A DNA stretch of 11,629 nt from Bacteroides sp. (GCA_019412865.1 DXOJ01000724.1:1-11629), one strand, 5' to 3'. Positions 1 to 9,210 are shown, counted from the stretch's first letter. The notes: generated by a model from the letters alone, not told the origin. Made by a program: numbers and translations.

Positions 1-1
1 G

Positions 2-67
2 TGTGTCGACAAATTATATTATAATGAAGACGGAACTATACGAATGGTTCGTCAAACCTCAAATTAA
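2..67 (+). CDS. C-terminal end of an upstream gene (partial), possibly a glycoside hydrolase
   Basis: The window opens inside a reading frame that encodes 21 residues ending VDKLYYNEDGTIRMVRQTSN and a TAA stop. The gene's start lies outside the window. The tail pattern of a hydrophobic strand followed by N-x-DGTI and a short basic end resembles the C-terminus of several Bacteroides glycoside hydrolases, notably GH43-type enzymes, but 21 residues cannot establish a family. The stop is only 10 bases before the ATG of the next gene, which suggests both are co-transcribed and explains why no promoter is visible in front of that gene. Coding is likely from its position and plausible ending; the function is a guess. 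Confidence 0.5.
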   Translation, partial: CVDKLYYNEDGTIRMVRQTSN

Positions 68-77
68 ATCATAATTT

Positions 78-1508
78 ATGAATTACAGAAAAATCTTTTT
101 AGCCATGTCTATGGTGGCTGGCTTGATCGCCGGATGTTCTTCGGACACTCCGGATGAGTATTGGAAAAATGAGGAACCGGGTGTTTTGCTTACTCCTCCC
201 GCACCCGAACAAACGGAAGAGGAAGTGCCTGAAACACCAGCTGCAGTAAAGCATAAGACTTTTTCCGGGCAGGTGATGTGTGGTTATCAGGGATGGTTTA
301 CGGCAGAAGGGGATGCAGTTGGAAAAGGCTGGCAGCATTTGTATCCTACAGGTTACAATGAATTTAAACCGGGGTATTCCAGTATTGAGTTTTGGCCGGA
401 TATGAGCGAGTATACAAAGAAATATCCGACAGCTTTTAAGCAACCTGACGGACAGACCGCCTACTTTTTTAGTTCGGCTGATTACGAAACGACTGACCTG
501 CATTTTAAATGGATGAAGCAGTATGGAATTAACGGAGCTATTATCCAACGTTTTAAAAGTACCATTCAAGGTCGTCCGTGGATGGAGGAAATTATCGCAA
601 ATGCGATCAAGGCTGCCGAGAAATATAATATTGCTATCATGCTTGAATATGACTTGAGCGGGTTAGAACAAGGAGAGAGCCTTGATTACATTATCAATGA
701 CTGGAAAAGACTAAACGACAGATTCCACTTTACAGATCCGGACAAATGTCCTAATTATTTATGGGAAAAGGGACGTCCTCTTGTCGGTTTCTTTGGTATT
801 AGTCTGAATAATGGCAAATCCAGCACGCCGGAACAGTATCTGGAGCTGATGGATAATATGGAAGGTCGTGACGGAGTGAAAGGAGAGCTTTCCTATCTGG
901 CAGGGAGTGGCTATGCATGGCTTTCTTCCGGAAGTGATGCAAAACCGTTCAGTCAATGGGAAAAAGTCTTTAAACGTTGTGCGGTTATATCACCATGGGC
1001 GGTAGGTCGTTATAGCGATGTAAATTCTTTCCTTAATAAAAAGGAGATAATCGAGAGAGATGTTGCCTGGTGCAAAAAGAATCATAAAGTATATGCTCCG
1101 GTGGCATTCCCTGGTTTCTCATGGAGAAATACCCAAACCGTATTCGAGAACAATGGGACAAAGATTACGTTGCCGGCCAGGGATGTTTACGATCAGGTGC
1201 CTCGTTTGAAGGGGACTTTCTTTTGGAGACAGTTGGCATCATACAGGGAATGGGGAGCAGATGGAGTGTTCGTAGCTATGTTTGATGAAATAGATGAAGG
1301 TACAGCTATTTTTAAATGTACTCATAAGGATGTGACTCCGATCAATGTTTCGGCAATTAATCCGCAGGGACAGTTTCTTAGCTATGATGATGATTTGAAT
1401 ACCGGATATTATATATTCCTGGCTGGTGAAGCTGGTAAATGGTTTAAGGGAGCGACCGGGTATACCCAAACAAAACCAGCTTACAAGGAGCCGGAAGCAA
1501 TAGACTAA
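78..1508 (+). CDS. GH71/GH99-like glycoside hydrolase lipoprotein
   Basis: A 476-residue predicted lipoprotein. The signal peptide ends in LIAGC with the lipidated Cys at residue 20, followed by acidic residues and a Pro/Glu-rich linker to about residue 56, as in surface-exposed Bacteroidetes lipoproteins. The catalytic domain starts near residue 60 with MCGYQGWF (67-74), typical of GH71/GH99-like TIM barrels. Near the end of the barrel is FDEIDEGTA (402-410). Its glutamates E404 and E407 have the same E-x-x-E spacing as the catalytic pair of bacterial GH99 endo-alpha-mannosidases, where the motif is usually close to NEWHEGT. The enzyme is therefore probably an endo-acting alpha-glycosidase working through a related mechanism, with alpha-mannan as the likely substrate because a GH92 gene sits in the same locus. 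It is not a canonical GH99, and an alpha-glucanase or other specificity remains possible. The first gene upstream of susC, 22 bases away, it is probably in the same operon. Confidence 0.8.
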   Translation: MNYRKIFLAMSMVAGLIAGCSSDTPDEYWKNEEPGVLLTPPAPEQTEEEVPETPAAVKHKTFSGQVMCGYQGWFTAEGDAVGKGWQHLYPTGYNEFKPGYSSIEFWPDMSEYTKKYPTAFKQPDGQTAYFFSSADYETTDLHFKWMKQYGINGAIIQRFKSTIQGRPWMEEIIANAIKAAEKYNIAIMLEYDLSGLEQGESLDYIINDWKRLNDRFHFTDPDKCPNYLWEKGRPLVGFFGISLNNGKSSTPEQYLELMDNMEGRDGVKGELSYLAGSGYAWLSSGSDAKPFSQWEKVFKRCAVISPWAVGRYSDVNSFLNKKEIIERDVAWCKKNHKVYAPVAFPGFSWRNTQTVFENNGTKITLPARDVYDQVPRLKGTFFWRQLASYREWGADGVFVAMFDEIDEGTAIFKCTHKDVTPINVSAINPQGQFLSYDDDLNTGYYIFLAGEAGKWFKGATGYTQTKPAYKEPEAID

Positions 1509-1530
1509 TAGATACCTAAAATTTAAAAAT

Positions 1531-4500
1531 ATGAGGACATTAAATCAACTTATTTTTCTTATTGCAGCTCTTTTATTCACACTTTCCGGCTATGCGCAGA
1601 ACAAAAGCATTACGGGTAAAGTGACGGACGAAAGCGGAGAAGCAATTATTGGTGCCAATGTAAAATTGATTGGCAGTAATTCCGTCGGAGCAATCACTGA
1701 TTTGGACGGCCAATTTTCTTTGAGTGTACCCAATGCCGGTACATTGGAAATATCGTATATCGGTTATGCGGCAAAACGTGTTTCAATAGGTAAATCAACT
1801 ATATACAATGTTATTCTAAATGAAGATTCCAAAGCTTTGGATGAAGTGGTAGTGGTAGGATATGGTACACAGAAGAAAGTAAATTTGACGGGGGCTGTTT
1901 CGGCAATCAATAGTGATGAAATGATTGCTACTAAAAGTCAGAATGTGCAGAATATGTTGACGGGTAAAGTGCCTGGTGTGCGTGTGATACAGAAGACATC
2001 AGAACCAGGCGAACTGACCAATCAGTTTGATATTCGTGGCTTTGGTGCTCCGCTGATTGTGGTGGATGGTGTGCCCCGTGACAACTTCGAACGTATGGAC
2101 CCGAATGAAATAGAGTCGGTTTCCGTATTGAAAGATGCTTCTGCTGCTATTTATGGGGTACGTGCTGCTAATGGTGTGGTTTTGATTACGACTAAACGAG
2201 GTGAAAAGAACAAAGCTAAGATTGAGTATAATATGTACTATGGCATCCAGACACCAGCGGAGATTTTACAGCCGGTAGGTTCGGTAGACCGTATGATTTT
2301 ATTTAATGAAAAATCTATGCGGAATACGACAAATCCGCAACATAAATACACACAGGAAGAAATAAACGCCTATCTGAATGGTGACAAACATTCGACCGAC
2401 TGGTATGGTGCAGTGATGAATAATACAGCTCCGCAGCAGCAACATAATGTGTCTATTAGTGGTGGCAGTGATAAAATGGACTATTATATCAATTTGGGAT
2501 ATACAGATCAGGAAGGCTTCTTCAAAAAGAACGCGATGGGTTACAATCGCTATAACTTGCGTTCTAATGTAACGGCACAGATTACTAAAAACTTGAAGGC
2601 TTCTGTAAGAATCAATGGTATCCTGGATAAAAAACAACGCCAGCAAATAGCTACTTTCGAAATTTATAAAGCATTGTGGCGTTCTATACCGGATGAACCG
2701 GTCTATGCTAATGATAACCCCGAGTATTATTGGAAGCCGGGGGCTGATATTGTAAATGTGTTGGCAGCCATAGATCCGGAACAGTCCGGTTATAACATAG
2801 CCCGTAATCGCATCTTTCAGTCGTCAGTGGATTTAGAATATACTGTTCCTTTCGTAAAGGGGTTGAAAGTGAAGGGTATGTTCAGTTATGACAACTCGAC
2901 GAGTGATAATACAGATTATAGAAAAGAATATAATGAGTATAAATATAATTCGACGAACGGAACTTATGAAGCTTCTCCCCGACAGAGTCCGACGTATCTG
3001 AATCGCTATTATGGTAACAGTTACAACGTATTGTGGCAGGCGTCCGTCAGTTATGATAACACATTCGTGGAAAAACATCATGTATCAGGATTATTACTTT
3101 TTGAAGAAACACATAATGAAAGAGACAATATTAGTGCTTCCCGTGAGTTTTCCATTGCTTATCCATACCTGTTTGCCGGAAATTCGGAAAACCAGTTAGG
3201 TACATCCAATGCGAATGGAATTGGAGAAAGCGCCTCACGTGCGTTGGTCGGACGTTTCAATTACGATTTCAAGAATCGTTATCTGGCAGAGTTCTCATTT
3301 CGTTATGATGGTTCATCAAAGTTTCCGGCTAACAGCCGTTGGGGATTTTTCCCAAGTGTGTCGTTAGGTTGGCGTATGGCCGAAGAATCATTTATCAAGA
3401 ATAAACTTTCATTCGTTGATAATTTGAAGCTGCGCGCTTCATGGGGACGCATGGGAGACGATTCCGTTGCCGATTATCAGTTTGTTACGGGATATAATTA
3501 TCCGAATACCAGTGGCGATAAAATCAATAACTATCCGAAGGGATATATCTTTAACGGCAATTTTATCAATGCGGTTGGTTTCCGTGCATTAGCTAATCCG
3601 AATATAACCTGGTTTACAGTAGATACCTGGAATATGGGTGTTGATGTCGATTTGTGGAGTGGATTGCTGGGATTTTCTTTCGATGCATTTATGCGTAATC
3701 GTGATGGATTGATGGCCGACCGTTTGTCTACAATTCCGGGAACGTTTGGTGCTACGATGCCGAAAGAAAACTTGGAGAGCGATCGTTCAAAAGGACTTGA
3801 AGTCGAATTGAGACATCGTAATCGGATTGGAGACTTTACTTATAGTGTGACTGGGAATATTTCAATAACTCGTACAATGTGGCGTTACAAAGAGCGCAAT
3901 CCTTCGGGAAACTCTTATGAGAACTGGAGAAATAATATAACTAACCGTTACAATGATATTTGGTTTGGCTGGGGGGATAACGGGCGTTATCAAAGTTATG
4001 ACCATGTAGCCTACTCTCCTGTTTATACCGGAAATGCTGCATTGCCGGGTGACTATATCTATGAAGACTGGAATAATGACGGTATCATTGACGATATGGA
4101 CAGACATCCTATCGCAACCACTGTATCCAAAGAAGGAGCGGATGCCAGCAAGTTTGAAAATAAACGTAACTATCCTTTGATGAACTTTGGTATAACGCTG
4201 ACCGGCGCATGGAAAGGATTGGATATGAGCATGACTTTCCAGGGTGCAGGAATGTCTTATGTGGCTTTTGGTGAACAGTTGTCTTCTCCTTTGGGTTGGG
4301 AGGGAAACGCACTCGATCTCTTTATGGATAGATGGCGTCCCGCGAATCCGAATCAGGACCCGTATGATCCAAGTGTGGAATGGATTCCCGGGTATTATGC
4401 TTATGGAGGCATTGCACCGGATGATAACTCTGGTTTTGCTGTTCAGAAAGGAACTTATTTGCGTCTGAAGACAATGGAGTTAGGCTATACGCTACCTAAG

Positions 4501-4671
4501 CAGTGGCTATCTAGTGTAGGAGTAAAGAACCTGCGTGTATTTGTCAATGCATATAATCTGTTTACTCTTACAGGAGTAAAAGGAGTGGACCCGGAAAAAC
4601 CGGCAGAACTGAATGGGTATATGTATCCGTTGAATAGAACATATAATTTTGGTGCGAGCATCACATTCTAA
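1531..4671 (+). CDS. susC: SusC-type TonB-dependent outer membrane transporter
   Basis: A 1046-residue outer membrane transporter that imports oligosaccharides using TonB energy. A cleavable signal peptide ends at SGYAQ (cut probably after A22). A carboxypeptidase-regulatory-like beta-sandwich covers about residues 26-97. It is followed by DEVVVVGYGTQKK (104-116), the TonB-box-proximal signature of SusC/RagA proteins. The plug lies at about 118-230 and contains IRGFG, VVDGVP and the KDASAAIYG-x-RAANGVVLITTK stretch. The remainder is the 22-strand barrel, ending in an aromatic residue (NFGASITF) as needed for outer-membrane assembly. No STN domain is present, so there is no sign of direct signalling to an ECF anti-sigma factor. 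Length is normal for the family. It is followed 20 bases later by its SusD partner; the two should form the lidded SusCD import complex. Confidence 0.97.
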   Translation: MRTLNQLIFLIAALLFTLSGYAQNKSITGKVTDESGEAIIGANVKLIGSNSVGAITDLDGQFSLSVPNAGTLEISYIGYAAKRVSIGKSTIYNVILNEDSKALDEVVVVGYGTQKKVNLTGAVSAINSDEMIATKSQNVQNMLTGKVPGVRVIQKTSEPGELTNQFDIRGFGAPLIVVDGVPRDNFERMDPNEIESVSVLKDASAAIYGVRAANGVVLITTKRGEKNKAKIEYNMYYGIQTPAEILQPVGSVDRMILFNEKSMRNTTNPQHKYTQEEINAYLNGDKHSTDWYGAVMNNTAPQQQHNVSISGGSDKMDYYINLGYTDQEGFFKKNAMGYNRYNLRSNVTAQITKNLKASVRINGILDKKQRQQIATFEIYKALWRSIPDEPVYANDNPEYYWKPGADIVNVLAAIDPEQSGYNIARNRIFQSSVDLEYTVPFVKGLKVKGMFSYDNSTSDNTDYRKEYNEYKYNSTNGTYEASPRQSPTYLNRYYGNSYNVLWQASVSYDNTFVEKHHVSGLLLFEETHNERDNISASREFSIAYPYLFAGNSENQLGTSNANGIGESASRALVGRFNYDFKNRYLAEFSFRYDGSSKFPANSRWGFFPSVSLGWRMAEESFIKNKLSFVDNLKLRASWGRMGDDSVADYQFVTGYNYPNTSGDKINNYPKGYIFNGNFINAVGFRALANPNITWFTVDTWNMGVDVDLWSGLLGFSFDAFMRNRDGLMADRLSTIPGTFGATMPKENLESDRSKGLEVELRHRNRIGDFTYSVTGNISITRTMWRYKERNPSGNSYENWRNNITNRYNDIWFGWGDNGRYQSYDHVAYSPVYTGNAALPGDYIYEDWNNDGIIDDMDRHPIATTVSKEGADASKFENKRNYPLMNFGITLTGAWKGLDMSMTFQGAGMSYVAFGEQLSSPLGWEGNALDLFMDRWRPANPNQDPYDPSVEWIPGYYAYGGIAPDDNSGFAVQKGTYLRLKTMELGYTLPKQWLSSVGVKNLRVFVNAYNLFTLTGVKGVDPEKPAELNGYMYPLNRTYNFGASITF

Positions 4672-4676
4672 TTGGG

Positions 4677-4682
4677 AAGGAG
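4677..4682 (+). promoter_or_regulatory. Shine-Dalgarno sequence before susD
   Basis: AAGGAG lies 9 bases before the ATG at 4692. A good Shine-Dalgarno match is unusual here: the spacers before the other genes are A/T-rich with no clear match, as is usual in Bacteroides. It supports the chosen susD start and may favour translation of SusD from the shared transcript. Confidence 0.6.
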
Positions 4683-4691
4683 ACTAAAAAC

Positions 4692-6740
4692 ATGAAAAAG
4701 ATAAAAAACATCATAATGATTGCATTAGCAAGCTCTCTGTTTGCAGCTTGTCAGGACTTGGACATTCCGCCCAAGAATATAATACTTAATTCTGAAATTT
4801 ATACCGAAGGTGGTATTGAAGCCTATATGGCGGGGCTTTACAATCATCTTCCGATGGAAGATTTCAATATGTCCGACGAGGGAAACCAAAATGGATTTTA
4901 TTTCTGGAACTGTATTAAATGGGATATGTGCAGTACGGGTGAGACTGTGAATGCCAATCAAACGGCTATTTATATTCCACAAAAAGGATATTGGAGCAGA
5001 GGTTATCAGATAATCCGCCAGGCAAATACTCTGATAGAAGATCTTCCCGCCTATATTGGTAAACTGAATGGGGTGAAAAGCTGGATTGCTGAAGCTAAAT
5101 TTATTCGCGCCTATGTCTATTTTTCTATGGTGAAACGTTATGGTGGAGTGCCTCTTTTGGATACTCCTCAAGAATCTACCGGTAACGATGAGGATTTGTG
5201 GATTGCACGTAGCAGCCATGAAGCTTGCATTGACTTTATCTTGAAAGATCTGGATGAGGCTATTGCGGATATGGGTACGGAAAAAGTGGCAGGACGCGCT
5301 AATAATAAATATGTAGTTGCCGCATTTAAGTCAAGGGTTGCATTGTATGCCGGTTCAGTAGCACGTTATGGAAGCCAGTTCAATTATGCAAGTAAAGAAG
5401 ATGCTGCCAAACTGCTTTGTGGCATTTCCGCAGAAAGAGCAAATGACTATTTCTTACAGGCCTATCAGTCTGCCAAAATTGTAGAAAATGGAGGATATGC
5501 TTTGTATGAAGGTAATTCTGATAAAGAAGCTAATTTCCGTGAAGTGTTCAGCAGGGCTGATGATAACAGTGAGTCCATATTCATTCGTCAGTATAGCAAG
5601 AACGATTACGTGCATAGTTTCGATGCTGTATATTGTCCTCCTCGGATGACGACTACATACGGACACCGGTATAATGTAACTCTTGACTGGGTGGAACTGT
5701 TTGACGGACTTCCATTGCATCGCAACACCGGGCGTTTGAAAACGACAGATGATGAAGGTAATTATGTGGTATATGATAGTCCGACAGCTTTATTTGAAAA
5801 TGCCGAGCCGCGTTTAAGAGCTTGTCTGCTACTACCCGGACGTACCTACAAAGGCGTGGAATTGGATATTCGCGCAGGTATTATTAAGGAGGAAATCGAT
5901 CCTTCTACTCCGATTGCCAAATTTATTACAGATGACGGACAGACTACATCCAGCTATAGTAATGTTGCCTTTGTCAGAGAGAATATAGAGCGTGCTACGG
6001 GAGACAGTAGAAATCAGCAGAATCCTTATGTGACGAAAGCCGGTCTGAAGTTATTCAAGAATGGAATCGATGGTCCTGCTAACCAGGCTACAAATACTTT
6101 AACCGGTTTTCACGGAGCAAAATGGCTGAATCTGAATATGACAATAGGTGATACTCAATTGCATGTATCTACTCAATCATGGATTGATATTCGTTATGCT
6201 GAAGTTGTATTAAATCGTGCAGAAGCTGCTTTAGAACTATATCAGAATGGAGTCTCTAATTTTGAAGGAACTGATTTGAGACAAGATGCTTATGATTGTA
6301 TCAACAGTGTCCGTTCGAGAGCCGGGGCGACTTTGCTGAGTTCACCTACGCAGTTGACTGATATATCACGTGAGGGACTTGAACGTGGTATGGGAGCGGG
6401 TTCTTTTGTTTATGCTCCGAATGACGGACTTCATATCATCCGTATAGAACGCTATAAAGAACTTGCATTTGAGCATAAGCTGTATTGGGATTTGCGTCGC
6501 TGGTTTACGTTCGATACTCAAATTTATCAATATCGCCGCCGTGAACTGCTTCCTTTCCTGTTTGCTAAAGGGGCTACGGTAAATAGTGCAGGTAATCCTG
6601 TGGGCAAGTATATCTATGATACCCGTGTCTCTGAATTTGCCAATAATTCCTTGACATTTGAAACAAAGAACTATTATGATAAGATACCTGACGGTGAACG
6701 AAAGGTAAATCCGTTACTTGAACAAAATAATCAGTACTAA
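4692..6740 (+). CDS. susD: SusD/RagB-type glycan-binding lipoprotein
   Basis: A 682-residue surface lipoprotein that acts as the lid and glycan receptor of the SusC barrel. The signal peptide ends in LFAAC with the lipidated Cys at residue 20. The N-terminal helical region carries the family hallmark EAKFIRAYVYFSMVKRYGG followed by VPLL (about 134-156), part of the TPR-like scaffold that docks on SusC. The C-terminal hallmark lies near residues 582-604 and includes ERYKELAFEHKLYWDLRRW. The protein is longer than many SusD homologues, which are typically 500-600 residues; the extra length is probably in the central region (about 290-470) that shapes the glycan-binding face, but this is an inference. 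It is translated from its own Shine-Dalgarno site 20 bases after susC, and its partner is almost certainly the adjacent SusC. Confidence 0.96.
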   Translation: MKKIKNIIMIALASSLFAACQDLDIPPKNIILNSEIYTEGGIEAYMAGLYNHLPMEDFNMSDEGNQNGFYFWNCIKWDMCSTGETVNANQTAIYIPQKGYWSRGYQIIRQANTLIEDLPAYIGKLNGVKSWIAEAKFIRAYVYFSMVKRYGGVPLLDTPQESTGNDEDLWIARSSHEACIDFILKDLDEAIADMGTEKVAGRANNKYVVAAFKSRVALYAGSVARYGSQFNYASKEDAAKLLCGISAERANDYFLQAYQSAKIVENGGYALYEGNSDKEANFREVFSRADDNSESIFIRQYSKNDYVHSFDAVYCPPRMTTTYGHRYNVTLDWVELFDGLPLHRNTGRLKTTDDEGNYVVYDSPTALFENAEPRLRACLLLPGRTYKGVELDIRAGIIKEEIDPSTPIAKFITDDGQTTSSYSNVAFVRENIERATGDSRNQQNPYVTKAGLKLFKNGIDGPANQATNTLTGFHGAKWLNLNMTIGDTQLHVSTQSWIDIRYAEVVLNRAEAALELYQNGVSNFEGTDLRQDAYDCINSVRSRAGATLLSSPTQLTDISREGLERGMGAGSFVYAPNDGLHIIRIERYKELAFEHKLYWDLRRWFTFDTQIYQYRRRELLPFLFAKGATVNSAGNPVGKYIYDTRVSEFANNSLTFETKNYYDKIPDGERKVNPLLEQNNQY

Positions 6741-6760
6741 TACATTAAGACAGAAGAAAT

Positions 6761-7513
6761 ATGAGAAATATACTAAATCTATTAGCGTTGTTGGCACTCG
6801 CAGTAGGAACAGCCTCTTGTGAGATTGACAACTATGATGCTCCGGAAGCTGGAATATCAGGAACAATTTATAGTCCTGATGGCAATCCTTTGCAGGTGGG
6901 AGCAGGAAAGACCAGTATGCAAATAAAGATTGTAGAAAGAAGTTTTGCGAGAGATGAATCGACGGTAGTTACTCCACAGTATTTGAATTTGCGTCAGGAA
7001 GGGACTTACACAAATGAGAAGTTGTTTGTGGGTACTTACGAAGTACTTCCTGTCGAAGGGGCTTTTTATCCTTTGGATGAGGCTGAAGATACAAAAACTG
7101 TGACTTTGGCCAGTGGTAAAATAACGTCACTGGATTTTACTGTGATTCCTTATCTGTACGTAGAATTTGTGGGCAATCCTTATCTGACCGAAGAAGGTTA
7201 TTTGGAATGTGCAGTGAAGTTTATTCGTAACAGTAAAGAAGGGGTTGCAATGCCGGATGTGAATAATATGCAATTGTATATTTCGCATACTAAATACTGC
7301 GGACCCAGTGGCGATGAGAATTACATTTCCCCTACCGTTACTATAACCAATGCACAGGATGGTGAAACGATTTATCTGCGGTCGAAAATTCCTTTCAAAT
7401 ATTCCGGAACCTATTGGGTACGGGTAGGAGCTTGCTGTAATGACCAGTATAAGAAATATAATTTTTCGGAAATCAAGAAGGTTGAAGTGCAACTGGATGA
7501 AAGTCAAGATTAA
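6761..7513 (+). CDS. DUF3823-type lipoprotein, likely SusE-position surface glycan-binding protein
   Basis: A 250-residue predicted lipoprotein with the lipidation site in GTASC (Cys20). The mature N-terminus reads EIDNYDAPEAGISGTIYSPD, which matches the start of DUF3823 proteins of Bacteroidetes PULs: a short DNYDAP segment leading into a carboxypeptidase-regulatory-like beta-sandwich (about 28-125). A second beta-rich domain follows (about 130-246), ending in a strand motif around KYNFSEIKKVEVQ, consistent with the DUF3823 C-terminal domain. No catalytic motif is visible. From its position directly after susD (20-base spacer), it probably occupies the SusE-like role of holding glycan at the cell surface, but binding has to be inferred from context. 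Confidence 0.8.
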   Translation: MRNILNLLALLALAVGTASCEIDNYDAPEAGISGTIYSPDGNPLQVGAGKTSMQIKIVERSFARDESTVVTPQYLNLRQEGTYTNEKLFVGTYEVLPVEGAFYPLDEAEDTKTVTLASGKITSLDFTVIPYLYVEFVGNPYLTEEGYLECAVKFIRNSKEGVAMPDVNNMQLYISHTKYCGPSGDENYISPTVTITNAQDGETIYLRSKIPFKYSGTYWVRVGACCNDQYKKYNFSEIKKVEVQLDESQD

Positions 7514-7553
7514 TTTTAAATAGAACTATGTCAAACTTAATATTTTATTTATT

Positions 7554-9173
7554 ATGAAAAAGAAATTCGTAAATGCGTTTTTACTGGGAACAATGTTACT
7601 TTCGATGGGAGTAGGTTTTGTGGCGTGTAATGGAGACGATATTGATAATTTGGAACGCAGGATGGCCATTGCGGAAGCGAATATCAGGGATAATGAAGCT
7701 AAACTTTCAAATGCGTTGGCTACAGCTAAAAGAATAGCAAGTTATGAGAAGAATGAAAATGGAAACTGGGTTTTCACTTTCACTGATGGACAATCTATCG
7801 AAATTGTGTCAGGTGCAACATCTTCTGTTCCTGAAATAGCAATAACGGAGAATGAAGAAGATAAAACGCTGACTATCACTCTGAATGGTAAATCGTATAC
7901 TTTCTCGAAAGAAGGCTCTGATTATAATGGACTAAACGGAGTATTCTATATGCCGGAATATGTAGACGATGTGGCGTTGACGGATGTGGAAGGTAAGGTG
8001 ACTGTTAAGTTTAAAGTGATGCCAAAAGACGTGGATCTTGTAAACGCAACATTTACATTGAATAATGTGACTCTGTTAAAGACCCGAAATGCCGGCGAAG
8101 AATTGTTTGTGATTACAGAGACTGCAAAAATAGCGGAAGGAATTTGGAACGTTACATTGGCTGTCAATGAAGACAGTGATGTCAAGAAGGATGAGACTTA
8201 TACTGCTGCATTGGAAATAACCTATAATGAAACAACAGTAAGTTCTGATTTCTTTAAAATCAAGATAAATGCCGCCTATGCAGGAAATACGGTCGTTAAA
8301 CCTATTGCCTCATGTAATATGGAAGCGATAGCGGGAAATGACGGAGCTTATAAGGCAACGATTCCGGCTGGACTGGGAGAGTATAACTTTAACGGGCAAA
8401 TGGACTTCAAAAAACTTTATAAGAATTTACCGGCGGGAGCTACCTTTGAATTAGGTGCAAAGGAAGAGCAGAACAATTGGGTGGCAAATGATACCAGATA
8501 TGCTGCTTTTTTAGGAACTCTGAAAGCTGATGGTATGTGGGACTTAAAGTTCCGTCCGGGAGATTCGGGCAAATGGAACGGTGGTGAAAGCATGAATGAT
8601 GCTGCTCATCCAGGACTACTGATTTTGGTGAAAGATGCTGGTGGTAATATTCTTTCTAAAATTTATTGGGCAATCGTTGACGAAATAGCTGCCTGCCAAA
8701 ATGTAGGTATGGGTTTATCGGGTGCATCTGCTCATTTCAATATTACGCCCACAACGAATACATTTGATATACAAGCTTATCTTGCTACTCATTCGCAGCC
8801 TTATCTTGATTATACATCCGATGTGGCTTCCGTGAAAGATGGAAAATTGGTAGTTGCCGAATGGGCTAAAGCCTATTGCGCTCAACCGGGATCGGGAGGT
8901 CTGAACTTCACAGCAGGGCAATTTAACCTTGTAGGCGCCAATGGTGAATCTGATGACGTAACTAAAGTGACATTCACGGATTATGCTTCTATTAATTCAA
9001 CTACCGGTGTTATCACCTTCTTGGATGATGCAAAAAGACAAACCCCGATGAGAATAGGCATTCAGTTGAATTACCATTATGATTATGGCAGTGCATGGAT
9101 TCTTCCTAGCAATGGCAAATTATGGCTTTGGTTTAATAGAACAGGGCGTGTCGATACTCCGGCATTACAATAA
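7554..9173 (+). CDS. Coiled-coil surface lipoprotein, putative surface glycan-binding protein
   Basis: A 539-residue predicted lipoprotein; the signal peptide ends GFVAC with Cys25. Residues about 30-66 form a charged heptad-like helix (DNLERRMAIAEANIRDNEAK region). A short beta segment with NGNWVFTFTDGQSIEIVSG (about 70-88) follows. This order resembles DUF4988-type N-termini of PUL lipoproteins, in which a coiled coil lifts the binding domains from the membrane. The rest is beta-rich: roughly an Ig-like domain at about 95-242 (ending in FFKIKINAAY), then a C-terminal region of about 290 residues that I do not recognise, ending in WILPSNGKLWLWFNRTGR. No catalytic motif is apparent. Position after susC, susD and the DUF3823 gene suggests a SusF-like or SGBP-B-like glycan binder. 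The 40-base spacer to the previous gene is A/T-rich and has no Shine-Dalgarno site. Confidence 0.72.
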   Translation: MKKKFVNAFLLGTMLLSMGVGFVACNGDDIDNLERRMAIAEANIRDNEAKLSNALATAKRIASYEKNENGNWVFTFTDGQSIEIVSGATSSVPEIAITENEEDKTLTITLNGKSYTFSKEGSDYNGLNGVFYMPEYVDDVALTDVEGKVTVKFKVMPKDVDLVNATFTLNNVTLLKTRNAGEELFVITETAKIAEGIWNVTLAVNEDSDVKKDETYTAALEITYNETTVSSDFFKIKINAAYAGNTVVKPIASCNMEAIAGNDGAYKATIPAGLGEYNFNGQMDFKKLYKNLPAGATFELGAKEEQNNWVANDTRYAAFLGTLKADGMWDLKFRPGDSGKWNGGESMNDAAHPGLLILVKDAGGNILSKIYWAIVDEIAACQNVGMGLSGASAHFNITPTTNTFDIQAYLATHSQPYLDYTSDVASVKDGKLVVAEWAKAYCAQPGSGGLNFTAGQFNLVGANGESDDVTKVTFTDYASINSTTGVITFLDDAKRQTPMRIGIQLNYHYDYGSAWILPSNGKLWLWFNRTGRVDTPALQ

Positions 9174-9210
9174 ATAGACTTTATATGAACAACAAGCAAC
9201 TTTGGTAAAC

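Noticed and set aside
99..569. Long open frames on the minus strand, such as 99-569 and 4725-5219
   Set aside because: They lie fully within strongly supported + strand genes, have low-complexity or Cys/His/Ile-rich translations without domains, and have no start signals.
7528..7557. Nine-codon frame (MSNLIFYLL) whose stop overlaps the start of the 539-residue lipoprotein gene as ATGA
   Set aside because: The region is AT-rich, has no ribosome-binding site, and the peptide is simple; the overlap is most likely chance.
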